Source of the DNA: Thamnaconus septentrionalis
Lineage: Eukaryota; Chordata; Actinopteri; Tetraodontiformes; Monacanthidae
Length of the DNA stretch: 64,000 nt
Direction of reading: 5' to 3'
Assembly (NCBI GenBank): GCA_009823395.1
Contig: CM020502.1
Location: 17,463,944 to 17,527,943 of the forward strand
Below, one piece after another: positions 1 through 51,040 of the stretch. The notes beneath the pieces are model-generated. The model saw only the letters and a program-made list of their open reading frames with translations, was not told where the DNA came from and searched no databases. The position numbers and the translations under genes are program-made. Numbering within the stretch: position 1 is the stretch's first letter; each line of letters opens with the position of its first letter.

Positions 1-39670
<39,670 letters not shown>

Positions 39671-40235
39671 GAAGGAAGCTGCCTTCAGGAGGAGCGTCCC
39701 CGCTTCTTCTGTGACTGAGGGGGGTGAGGACGGAGGCTTTCTCCCCCCCTGAGCGCTTCAGATTCCTTCTCCTCGCCCCCTCCCTCCTTCTCTTCCTTTT
39801 TCTACTTCTTGTTTTTTTTTAAAAAAAATAAAAAAAAAAAAGTTTTGCTCAGCTGTGCAGGAGAGGCGGACGGAAGGAAGGGGGCAGTCAACTTCTTGCC
39901 TTCCCTCGCATCGTCTCTGAAGTCGCTGGACGGTGTGACAACCCCCTTCTTCCCTTCACCCTCAGAGAAGGTGCGCTGCTTGGCCGGCGGAGCTACTCCG
40001 ACCTCCCTTCCTCCTGCTCCTCCTCCTCCTCCTCCTCCTCCTCCTCGGCTGGCTGACGTGTGGTCGGGCAGCCTGCGCTCACCGCTCTGCGTCGGGGCTG
40101 CGACGAGGCAACATGCTACCCTGCTGAGGTGCAGATGAGGACTGAGGAGAGGGAGGGAGAGAGGGAGAGAGAGTGTTTAACTGGGAGGGGAGAAGTGAAA
40201 GGAGAGAGGGTGTGTGCCAGGGAGAGAGAGCGAAC

Positions 40236-40290
40236 TGTGTGTGTGAGAGAGAGAGAGAGAGTGAGAGAGAGAGAGAGAGTGTGTGTGCGT
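40236..40290. repeat. (GA)n/(GT)n microsatellite
   Basis: Mixed GT and GA tract in the adcy2 5' flank. Confidence 0.93.
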
Positions 40291-40395
40291 GCGCTTGTGC
40301 GCTGCACCTATCGGCGCGAGAGGAAATGTGAGAATATGAGAGAAGAAAAATATGTGAGATTAGCTAATGTGGAAACTGTTGCATGACTAAGGACT

Positions 40396-40440
40396 GTGTG
40401 TGTGTGTGTGTGTGTGAGCGTGTGTGTGTGTGTGTGTGTT
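40396..40440. repeat. (TG)n microsatellite
   Basis: TG units with one gagcg interruption. Confidence 0.94.
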
Positions 40441-40519
40441 TGCGGAGAAAGTGGAGGAAAATTTTGCAAGAGAGGTACAGGAGACAGTGTGAAACTGGCA
40501 GAAGACAGGAGAAAGAAAA

Positions 40520-40537
40520 ACTGTGTGTGGGTGTGTG

Positions 40538-40578
<41 letters not shown>

Positions 40579-40607
40579 ATGTGTGCATGTGTGTGCATGT
40601 GTGTGTC
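40520..40607. repeat. (TG)n microsatellite
   Basis: TG units with gcg and gca interruptions. Confidence 0.95.
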
Positions 40608-41336
40608 TGACACGCACAAAGTGACTGAGTGAGAAAGGGGCTCCAACAGCAGTGCGAAGCCAAGAGGAGCAGCAGAGTGTGGCAGGAGAAGAAGGGGAAA
40701 AAATAAAATGCCATCCAGCAGTCGGCCGGGGACGAGTGAAGAAGGAAGACAAACGAGAAAAACACTCGCACACGCTGATGGAGGAGGGAAAAAAAACAAG
40801 TCAGGAAGGAGACAGACCTCAGGAGAGGAGGAGAGCGAGAGGTCGGGGCCTCAAGTCAGGGGTGGAGCAGGTGAGCGCAGGGATCCTCGCACCCCAGTCA
40901 CCCTCTCATTCACCCTCGACTCCCGATTGGCTCGCGGCGCCACTCCTGGCAAGCGAGCGAAAGTGCGAGAAAAACAAGCGACGCCACTTCAAACACCGTC
41001 GCCTCCAACCTTGATCTGCGCCCTCGGCTCAACCGGAGAGAGTTCTCCAGGCGACGCGCAGATCAAACGTCTGCCGCCTTCGGTGTCCCCACTTCACATC
41101 CCGAGTCACGGTGATGTCACGGTAATTTGCCAGAGGAGGTGGGAGGAGGGGGAACACAAAAAGGGCCGCTGGGGCACGTGGGAGGTTTAAAGTGGGGTAT
41201 CGCTGTATTTTTCCAGCCGCAAGATATTCACAGTTGCGTCTGGAATTGGCGTTTGATTGATTGGTTTGAATGAGCACAGAGCCATGCTGCCAAGTACAGC
41301 TGGTACAGGTTCCAACATTTAAACACAACATAGTTA

Positions 41337-41589
41337 CACAGTGGGTTCGGAAAGTATTCAGACCCCCTTAAATGTTTCACTCTTTGTCATATTGCAGCCA
41401 TTTGCTAAAATCAATTAATTTTTTTTCCTCCTTCAAGCACTCACAGCACCCAATATTGTCAGAAAAACACAGACTTGTAGAAATTTTCGCAACTTTATTT
41501 CAAAATAAAGTTCGATTTTGGTCTCATCAGACCAGAGAATTTTATTTCTCAGAGTCTGGAGGTCTGAATACTTTCCGAACCCACTGTGC
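41337..41589. mobile_element. Tc1/mariner-like miniature element
   Basis: About 250 bases with long inverted ends, cacagtgggttcggaaagta on the left and tactttccgaacccactgtg on the right. TA precedes the left end; the right flank is CA, a decayed TA. The minus strand still reads KILWSDETKIELY, a piece of Tc1 transposase around its catalytic Asp, showing descent by internal deletion. Confidence 0.88.
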
Positions 41590-41950
41590 ATCCAGACGAA
41601 AACACATCCAAACCAATACAAAGCCATCCTCAATATTCACCTTTCAGAATGTTCAATTGGGAGAAAATTGTTTTAGAAGCGGGTTGTTTTGGAGTGAATT
41701 TCAAGCAAACACCCACAACCCCCTCCCTACTTTGGTGGGATGAAAAAATAACAGCAAGTGGTAATGGTTAAATGGTAAGCATGGTGCAGATGCATGACAT
41801 TGTGCGCATTAAGGATCATCACGGGAATCTAGTTAGAAATCGGTGCCGGAGTCTTTGAAGTGTGGAACTCTCAACAACACTGTCTTGTTAGGTCAGCTGT
41901 CGCCTGTACGGGGTGTTTGTGAGCACATATGTATATATATATATATATAT

Positions 41951-42231
41951 TCATTCATTCATTCATTCATTCATTCATTCATCTTCTATACCCGCTTATT
42001 CCTATTCAGGGTCACGGGGGTCTGCTGGAGCCTATCCCAGCTGTCTTAGGGCGAAGGCAGGGTGACACCCTGGACAAGTCGCCAGTTCATCGCAGGGCCA
42101 CATAGAAACAGACAACCATTCACACTCACATGCACACCTACGGACAATTTAGAATGTTCAGTTGACCTCACATGCATGTTTTTGGAGTGTGGGAGGAAGC
42201 CGGAGAACCCGGAGAGAACCCACGCAGACGC
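41951..42231 (-). mobile_element. V-SINE-like retroposon, 5'-truncated
   Basis: Tail (ATTC)n next to (TA)n at 41931, body gggtctgctggagcctatcc, cgccagttcatcgcagggcc, and V-domain ggagagaacccacgcagac. The tRNA-like head is missing. Confidence 0.78.
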
Positions 42232-42482
42232 ATGTGAGGAAACTGTGGTGGATAAAAAAGTGTTTGCAGACCCAACTTCTAGGTGACGGCTTGCCTTTGA
42301 AAGAAGGTGGACAGCCAAAGGAAGGAAACGGAAATAGTACAAAACATATCAAATAATGGCTACCTGTCAGCTTATGTAAAGTCTTACGGATGAAAACAGA
42401 ATCAAAGCCTCAGAGAGCCAAACATATCAAGCAGCCACGAGCAAAACAACTGCCGCCTACTGATCAGCATCATGTCTGAAGA

Positions 42483-42483
42483 G

Positions 42484-42522
<39 letters not shown>

Positions 42523-42525
42523 AAA
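42483..42525. repeat. (GAAA)n microsatellite
   Basis: About ten GAAA units. Confidence 0.95.
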
Positions 42526-43047
42526 GAGAAAAAAAATCGCCCATCCTGTGTGGAAACTAGTAACAAGTCAGTTACATAAGTGGAGGAGTCAGCGCTGAGA
42601 GCAGAACTTTTGAGACTCTCCTGCCAAAAATAGCGTCCTGGGATGCAGGCAACAGATGTATGGAATCGGCTGTTCGCTCGGCCAGGGTGGAAGCCAGAGC
42701 GACATCAAGTGGGGTGAAGAGGGATTTGTTATTCTTCCTCATTTTACCAAAGAGAAAAGTTCATTTTTTCTGCTTCTCCGTTGGGGTTGTCCCCTTAAGC
42801 CAATCGTCTGCCTCCACCTGAACTTCTTCTGTCACACCAGCTAACTTCATGCCATCTTTCACCTTGTCCATAAATCTCCATTCATAAACCTTCAAAACCA
42901 TATCTTCACTGTCCTTCCTCTGTTACTGTCTCAGTCAGTACTGTCCTTCTGACGTCCTCATTCCTGATCCTGTCCATCCTGGTAAAGAGAAGATCAACTT
43001 TGGACCTTTGCTACCTCCAGTTCTGCCTCTAGTCTTTTGCTGCCTTT

Positions 43048-43350
43048 TTTGCACGAGCCAAAAGGAAGCCTCGTTTTGGAAGAGCCAATAGGAAGTCTCG
43101 TTTTGAAAGCGCTAATAGGAAGCCTTGTTTTCCACGAGCTAAAAGAAAGCCTCTTTTTGCACTGACCAAAAGGAAGACTTTGTTTTACACGAGCCAATAG
43201 GAAGCATTGTTTTACACAATAGGAAGTTTTGTTTTTAAAAGAGCCAACAGAAAGCCTCATTTTACACAAGCCAATAGGAAGCCTCGTTTTGAAAGAGCCA
43301 ATAGAACGCTTTGTTTCGAAATAGCCAATTTGAAGCCTTGTTTTACAATG
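43048..43350. repeat. 27-28-base minisatellite
   Basis: About eleven diverged tandem units of the type gagccaataggaagcctcgt followed by tttgaaa or tttacac. Units range from about 22 to 28 bases. Because most units are 27 bases, the minus-strand translation shows a spurious nine-residue repeat (KTRLPIGSS). Confidence 0.88.
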
Positions 43351-43428
43351 ACCTTCCTTTCTCGAATTGTTTTGGTCCCTTCTGTTACTATCCTTTAGGG
43401 CTCTCTACATGTCTCATGAAAATAAGCT

Positions 43429-43430
<2 letters not shown>

Positions 43431-43476
<46 letters not shown>
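43431..43476. repeat. (AC)n microsatellite
   Basis: About 22 AC units, immediately followed by a perfect hairpin. Confidence 0.96.
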
Positions 43477-43478
<2 letters not shown>

Positions 43479-43517
43479 TGGCATTGTGTGTGGCAACACA
43501 CACACACAATGCCAAAG
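43476..43517. repeat. perfect 17-bp hairpin
   Basis: ctttggcattgtgtgtg and cacacacaatgccaaag are exact reverse complements around an 8-base loop. Confidence 0.85.
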
Positions 43518-46500
43518 CCATTGTATTTTTTCTTTTAAAGTTTTGGATTGTCACACATGGTCATTGTGACTCGCCACTTATTCCCTCTGTAATCCTCTGT
43601 TTTGTGGCTTCTTCAAAAGTATTGCTGCACTGTACTTAGTGGTACGGATATGAAAGAAAAAATATGACTAATAGCAATACCTTTGGGTTGACAAATTGTG
43701 AGGGATGCAAATGGCTTTTTCAACAGAGAGAGTACTTACCTTAAAATTGGAGCAGATGTCAGTCACACATTAAAAAGCTTCACTTTTCTTGCTAATGGAA
43801 CTCTGTCAGGCAACAGAAAAAGGGAAGAAAGTGCACATTTTCACAGCCCGGAAGCCCGGAAATATGATGTTGCTTCTCGCCAATGCTCTTGGAGGAAAAA
43901 ACAAAACAGAACAAACAATTACTATTTTGGTCACTTGGAAATCACAGGAGCTGTGAATACGTTTGATTATTCTGTCTAGCCATGTGTGTGAAATCCAAAA
44001 GGAAAATCTACAAACACATAAAATGACTTAATTGGTGCTGCAAACGTTTTCACACCTGTAATTGACTGAGGAAAAATAGCCTCAACTCTCAGATAAACCA
44101 GCATGAAAACACAGAGAGCCTGATGCTCAGTGTATGTGACAGTGCAGACCGACAGAGAAGAAAAGGCTCTTATTTTGTTCAATTTCCAGGAGACCGCCGA
44201 GCAGGATGGAAAATCAATCTCTGTGCAGAGAGACATGCGGCGATAAATTCATTTAGGGACACCATCTAATTGGGGAACATCATTCTGATAATGACGTGAT
44301 AATGGTAACATTATCCTGTCCTGCTGAGCCTTAACTCTTCAGCTGCCAAAACGTTTTGGGGCTTTTGGTCAGAGAGATGGTGCAAGAGACCAATGAAGGG
44401 TTCAGTTTCATGAGGTAAAATCATGGGTGAATGGATTATAAGGATTGGATACTGGACTTCCAAAATGATAGTTCGGCTATTTTAAAAATTTATTTTAACT
44501 AGTGGTCACTCAAGGTATTGCAGCCAAATATGTCATGCGGACCAAAAAGCAACAAATCTTTCTATTGTGTATTTTTTAAGTCAAGGATTTTTCATTTCAA
44601 AACACTTGCTGTGTCTCAGCCCATTTTGATTGGTTGATGCGTTCTGATGCATCATGGAAGTTACACAGGTATGATGGGAAGTGACGCTACTGCGCATTCT
44701 CTACTGGTCTGATAATGCAGGAAGTAATCTTGGAAGTCGGAAACTTTTTTGACTGATGTGCTAGCTGAGCAAATGAATGGGCCGCCATGTTTGGTTGTGG
44801 GTTCTTGGGTGAAATACAAGAAAGAAAGGCAGATGGAAGAAGAAAGTCGGTAGATGCAGGCCTACTTGCATCATTAAAACATCTTCACTGATTTTGATTT
44901 GCATTCATTTGAAGCTGCACTCTACAAATTTCTAGTTATTTAAAGGTACTGGGCAGTAGTGTAGCTGGATTACAAAGCTTTCTTTTGTGTAGGTGCACAG
45001 TGGGCTTTCTACACAACTAGCTAAAGACCTTCAGATCTTTGGTGAAATTACAGATGGAACTGGTCATTTTTCACCCAGCTCTCAATGTGTTGTTAAATGT
45101 GTCGTCGTTAAGCTGCTGCAGTTCGGTGCTCAGTTTTGTTTGAAGGCAACTATTTCCAGCTCATTGTGCCTGATTTGGACTGATTACACACAGCCGTGTG
45201 TCGGCGTGTCTGAATCAGCTCCACCTGCTTCCCACAGGTGTTGCTAGTTGAAGCCGCCCTTGGATGATGACAGAAAGAAAGAAAGAAAGACAGGAAGAAA
45301 GAAAGAAGAAAAATAAGCCAATAAGAAAATAGATGAAATGAATGAAGAAATAAATAAATAAAACAAGGCGAAAGGAGTTCGAACTGTGCTTCACAACACC
45401 ACTACAGTTGTTGAACTTGAAAGTTATACATTTACATATATCATTCAAACTGTATGGATAGATTATTGTAGATATTAATTTTGATTTATGTAAACTTTTT
45501 AGGACACAACTGCCAAGTCAAAATATATATAAGGTATCTTGGGAGTATCACGTTGTGTCATGAACTGCACACAATTACTTCATCATTAATATTTTGAGTG
45601 CATAACTGCCTTCTTCCTGAGGAAAATGAGGAAAATACAGTAGAGAATTAGTATTCTCAAAATGTCCAAAAATGGGATCTTGCATGTTGAACTCTTGCAA
45701 CTTATTCAAACTTATTCATCCCAAATTGGTGGAACAGAAATGGCAAAATGGGTGGAATGAGCTCCAAGCGACAGCCAAACATTTTCATCGGGCATTTTCA
45801 TCAATACATTCATACATGATACAATTACAATTTTAAGCGCTTTAAGTCCCTTGAAAAGCTATTTGTCTAATGTTCGTTGATGTTGTTGCTGCTATAAGCA
45901 TTGTGCTGAGCATTTGGTATATGTGCAAAAAATTGCCTAAAATACTCATTAAAATAATAACAGTCGAAAAACATTAGGATATTAGAGTAATGTTAGGAAG
46001 AACATTGTGACTTCCTTCCACTAAGTGCATAAAAGCAAAATGCAGTTCAAAACAGCTGTAGACTTTGAACTGGACAGACAGACAGACAGACAAGTGTTGA
46101 CCGGTTAAGATACAATTAATTTACATGTAGTTGTAAAAACATCTGAGTCGGAAATAGCTGTGATGGGGGAGGCCGAAGCTGCTCAGGGCCTGCTGTTGCT
46201 CTGGATAAAGTTTTCTGGGTCAATAAACTCCTGAATGTGAAGGCCGGGATGCCCCCTTATCAGGCACAGTGGAACAACCAAAGCCCAAATATTTATTTTA
46301 GCTGAGCTGAAGGGGCGACGGCGTGACATAAGGAATGCCAGGAGGAGTCAGGACTTCCCCCCCGTTCCCTCCCCAACGGTCCGGCTGCTGTGGGACACGA
46401 AGGATGACACATTCAAAGCACACTTCTGTGGCTCCATTTCCTTCTTGTGACCCCGTGAAAATGTCTCCCACAAGGTCACGTTGTGCACTGTAATGTAATT

Positions 46501-47069
46501 ATCATGTCCGATAAAAAAGATGAGCGGGGCGCCTGGCCATTAAGTCTGCACGTGTTGGGCTTGAAAAATTGCAAAACGGAGCGGTTCACGGCGTGAGAGC
46601 TTTTTTCACGTGCGTCGCTCCGCACGATGTACAATAAAGGCTTTTCATGCTCCCCGCAGTCATGTTCTTCCAATTAGCGAGCATTGACAGGGCGGAAGAC
46701 AAACGGAAGATGCAAACAGATTGGACGAAGATTAAAAAAAAAAAAAAAAACTTCCAAAACTTTGTCGCAGTCCGCTCGGCGTCAAACGCGGAGCCAATTG
46801 GCAATGCGAGGCGAAGAAGGGGAACAAACACTTGGCTGCACTCTGGCCACTGGGTGCGAGTGTGAGCAGAGAACAACAAGCCAACAACACACAGCTGCGT
46901 TGTATGTTGTTGTTGTTGTCGGGGGGTTTTGTACCACACTGTCAAACCATATCTCATTCATCATCACCGTGGGCCCATGTTGCGCTATAAATGGCATATT
47001 TTCTCCTTCACTCTGCGTCACATTAAAGCAGGTGTGGCTGCTGCTGCTGCTGCTACTGCCACCTGCTAC

Positions 47070-47072
<3 letters not shown>

Positions 47073-47116
<44 letters not shown>
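47073..47116. repeat. (TC)n microsatellite
   Basis: About 21 TC units. Confidence 0.95.
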
Positions 47117-47120
<4 letters not shown>

Positions 47121-47305
47121 CCTCTCAGCTACACACACATGCATCTAAACATGTAGCCCATGCAAAAGGTGACGACAGAATGGGAGCACGCCGAGGAAGA
47201 GCGGGGAGAACATAGTAAGTCTGCATCAACAACCTCCAAGAGTTGAGTGAGCGCCGAAGGAGACCTAAGCACATCAATCTGGGTCACATGCCCAGTTCAC
47301 TACAA

Positions 47306-47578
47306 GTGAAAATGGTGCGTTATGTTTGGATGGAGGAGGAGACGGAATATTTTATTTTCAAGTAAATCAAAGAGAAAATTATAACAACCATTCTTGACAG
47401 CAAACAAACGTAAAGAAAAAAAAAGCAAATTCTCGTCCCGCGAGATTCGACGAGTATTACGACTTGTACGCTTCACACCATTCAATGGAAACACCTGCAA
47501 ATCGCAATTGTACTTTGTCGAAATTTCAGAAATATCGCTTTTATTTTGCGAAAAACCATAATGGTAACGCAGCTATAG
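47306..47578. mobile_element. TATAGCTGCGTT-family element, partial inverted copy
   Basis: Reverse complement of the interior of 33255-33748 (gtgaaaatggtgcgttat, ttcacaccattcaatggaaa) ending ggtaacgcagctata. One terminus is retained. Confidence 0.65.
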
Positions 47579-48471
47579 ACTGAAGACGTCATCAAGACTT
47601 TAAAACACCAGACTGTAGTGATCCTTTCCGTTCATCACGAGGGGAATAAATGATGGTGACAGGGTGTTCGCACAATATCACGAGACGCCATGTGTCAGTG
47701 TCTTCCAGCATGGAAAACCCCCAGTGCCGTTCTTTGTTATTTTGGCAGAAAGGTCATCAAGAGCGACTAAAACTAGTGTCACTGCAACATCCAGGCTGGA
47801 CTTTTTAGCAGCAGTAAAAGGAAGTTGATTGGTTTTCTGACTGATCAAACTCCAGCGTGACGCATCACAGCTCAGAAAAATCAAACACGCCTCAATGTGT
47901 TCGTGAACGAAAATGCCATGTCTCAATCAAAAAAATACACAGCTTAAATATGTATGGATTAAAATCAATGAATAAATAAATATGTTGTGTGTAATTGTTA
48001 AGTGACAGCTGGGAACCTTTCTGTTTGATGATGTTTGATGATAAAGCTTTTCTTAGATGACAAACTGTGAGAATGATTCCGAGGCCGAGACTGCAACATC
48101 TGACTCGTACAAATGAAGCGTAATAAAGTTCTGTCGGCGGCATCAAAGACGACCCCAGTCAGCTGACAGCTCACTTGTTGACTCCATACTCACCCACTGG
48201 CTACTCCCTCCTGCTTCATCCTCGCTGTGTCTATGTTTAACCTCTCAACTTTCTCTTGCATTTCACGACCCGGGCCGCTCCGCTCCGCCTTGGCACACCG
48301 TCAGGCCGGGGAAAGCACCTAAAGGCCTTTTCAACAGAGCTGGAAGAGCAGAATGAGCAGAGGAACAAAAGCCAAACCACCAAGTGCAACAACTGCCATT
48401 TCAAGCCTTTTCATTTCTTGGCCGAGCTGTTTTGCTTTGGTGGTAATGGTGGGTATTACTGTCAAAGACAT

Positions 48472-49135
48472 TTAAACATCCAGTGTGTCATATTTAGCTT
48501 AGCTTTATGATTTTTGTTTTGGTAAAAGCCTAATATACGACCCATAGATATGTTAATAAAAGTGTTTACTTGCAGCATAATAAAATAACATTTGGTTTTC
48601 CTACCCATAGAATGGTTATATATATACATACATATATACACATAAATACAAGTGTGTATGTATATGTGTGTACACAAACACAAAGCAAGGGTTTTGCTCG
48701 CAGTTAGTTGCCATCTAGCATCAGCATATTTCTAACTCTTATATTTGTAAAATTTGGGTTAATTTATGATTTTTATATTGGTAAAAGTTTAACATACAGC
48801 CCATAAATACATGGTTTTCCTACCCTTAGAACGGTTCTTATATGTATATAGGACTACACATATAGCGAGGGTCTATCTTCCTGTTAGCTGCCATCTAACC
48901 ATATTTCTAAGGAAATTGTATGGGCAATTCAGCCCAACTGACAATGCGTTTTGTAATTAGGGTGAACCAAAGAAAAAGAAAATGGACAAAGAATCCAAGT
49001 TTTTGTGCGCAGGCCACTGTAGCTCACTGGCAAACTCGGGAGGGGGAGAGAGAGTGAAAGACGCTGTAATCTAAAATGAAACCACGTGGATGTCGCCTTT
49101 TCTTCTTCAAAGTCTCCTTAATATCACACATTTAA
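48472..49135 (+). mobile_element. TTAA-flanked family, longest copy
   Basis: TTAA at both ends (48472-48475 and 49132-49135); left end catccagtgtgtcatattta, right part gcaggccactgtagctcact. The interior contains a partial direct duplication (taatttatgatttt...cccataaatac resembles ctttatgatttttg...cccatagatat). No coding frame. Confidence 0.6.
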
Positions 49136-51034
49136 CCTTGAGGGGTTTTTCTTTAATTCTACAATCAAATGAAATTGTATGTATCTTTGCAGGCGCGCCG
49201 GCAAAGAGCGTAGCTTGTCGTGTTTCTCAGCGAGAGAATTCAGAGTCAGAATTTTGACTCTGACTTCCCCAGAGTCAGCGATCCGGCTCAACGCTTTGCG
49301 AGACATTTCAAGCGAGAGGAAAAAAAGGGGGGAAAAAAAGTCACGCTGATGTGAACATTTAATTGGAAAGCCTGCAGACGGGAGCAAACAACACTCGCCG
49401 CAGCGGGAACGACGTCATGCTTGAAATTCAGCTCGTTTCCCACCTTGATGAGAAAAATGGGCTTCATCACCTCGACAGCTCTTCAACAGTGATTAAAACA
49501 ACCCAGAGGCGGCCCAGATTAGTGGCAATCAAGACAGGAAGGTGGGGAAGAGAGGGTGACAGAGAGAGTTGTACCCCTATTACCCCCCCCACCCACCCCG
49601 CCACGCCCCTCCATCGACCACCTCCCATCCCTGCAAGCACTCCTGATTCCTCATTAAGACAAGCACTGTGCAATTCATTACCGATCACAGGAGACAGTTT
49701 TCTCAATCAAACAATTAGGCCGACCTGTACACCCGGCCTTTTGTCATTCTATTGCCTGGGAAAAGTTCCTTTTCTCACAGAATATCCACAACTTTGCAGG
49801 CTGCGCCTTGGAACTGTATCCAACTGCTGTCCTGATGAAAGGCAGCTCTTTCGCAGCAGCGCACCTGAATAACAAGTGTAATAATACAATTTTGGCGTGT
49901 CAGACTTGTAGAGAGGAGAAGTTTTACCTTCAGTGTACGTTCCAAACCCCACCACCACCACCACCACCACCACCACCCCGAAAACCACAAGTGGGTCAGT
50001 GTCATAAATGCCTGGGCAGATGGCTCTGTGTCCCCTTCATTCATCGGGACTGGGGGGAAGCTCTGCAGCCAGTGCAGCCTAATCCAGAACTAAACCGCTC
50101 AGCAGCATCAACTGAAGCTGCGCTGCCAGTGAAAGTGAGGATTGTGAGAGGAAACTCGGCAGACGGTTTGTGGGTTGAGGAGAAATGAAAGCATCATTGA
50201 GCTCTCACATGTAAGGCCGCCTTGTTTGAACGGGCCCTCCTGCGTCTGAAGAGCATGTGCTCCACCTAGTGTTGGTGAGAGGGGTTGTATGTTAAATGGA
50301 AAGGTGGCTCAAAGCAACAACAAAGCACCCGATAATACAGCGAACATAAATGAATAAAATAAACGGCAAATAAGTAAACGACACACTTGCGATATCAGAA
50401 CGAGCTCCGCCTGTATTCGGTGTTAAAATTTGGGATTTCTTAAATTATCCAAGCACTTCGTCAACTAAAAATGTTAGCTATTCTTAAAACGAGAGGGAAC
50501 GACCCCTGACGATAACTGTGTTGCATATAATAACGTCTCTTCCGTCGACTTGAACCAGTGCTTTAATTGGAGGTCTCAACATTTTTTTGAGATTTTCTTT
50601 TTTTTTCAAACATTTTTGAAAAAAATGTTTGTACAATTAATGAGAAACAAAAGACGTGACGGAAACCAGGCCTGTAGCCTGGATGGTCTTAGCTTTATTT
50701 GTAACAGCAAAAAAAAAAAAAAATTGAACTTGAAATTAAGAAGAACAAATCAAACAAATAAAGAAACAGTGCACTAGTGAAGGTCTGTATTGTTTCACTA
50801 AATCCCATTACTTTCATAAAAAGGCTATATTCTTTTACAGTAATCAAGATTAATATAGAAATACTTAATTATTGATACGCATAATGAATTATAAGCACAA
50901 ATATTAACCTATTTGCTGCTTCTGCAACCTGACAATATATGACAAGTATATTCAGGCTGCTTTAAGTGCAAATGTTATTACAAATACTTGAAATAGTAAG
51001 AATAAAGCAACCACAGACAGGCAGTTTTAAAATG

Positions 51035-51040
51035 TTTATT
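51035..51040 (-). terminator. tent4a: candidate tent4a poly(A) signal
   Basis: AATAAA on the minus strand about 3.5 kb downstream of the tent4a stop, followed by a T/GT-rich stretch. Other hexamers could be used; this is only the most plausible distal one I saw. Confidence 0.3.

Larger units (their letters stand above)
39671..41200 (-). promoter_or_regulatory. adcy2: adcy2 5'UTR and GC-rich promoter region
   Basis: Upstream of the start codon the sequence becomes CpG-rich compared with the introns, with (CTC/TCC)n at 40010-40047, (GA)n and (TG)n tracts, a CRE-like gtgatgtcacgg near 41108 and an E-box cacgtg near 41176. No TATA box is evident. The transcription start cannot be placed from sequence alone. 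Confidence 0.45.
41201..51030. other. intergenic spacer between tent4a and adcy2
   Basis: About 10 kb with no recognised gene. Contains a Tc1-like miniature element, a V-SINE, a 27-base minisatellite, microsatellites, a hairpin, a TATAGCTG element and a TTAA-flanked element. The repeat-free block 46440-46690 is a candidate conserved element. Confidence 0.75.

Noticed and set aside
42994..43269. 91-residue frame with nine-residue repeats as a repeat protein
   Set aside because: It is the translation of a minisatellite whose unit length varies, which breaks the frame between units.
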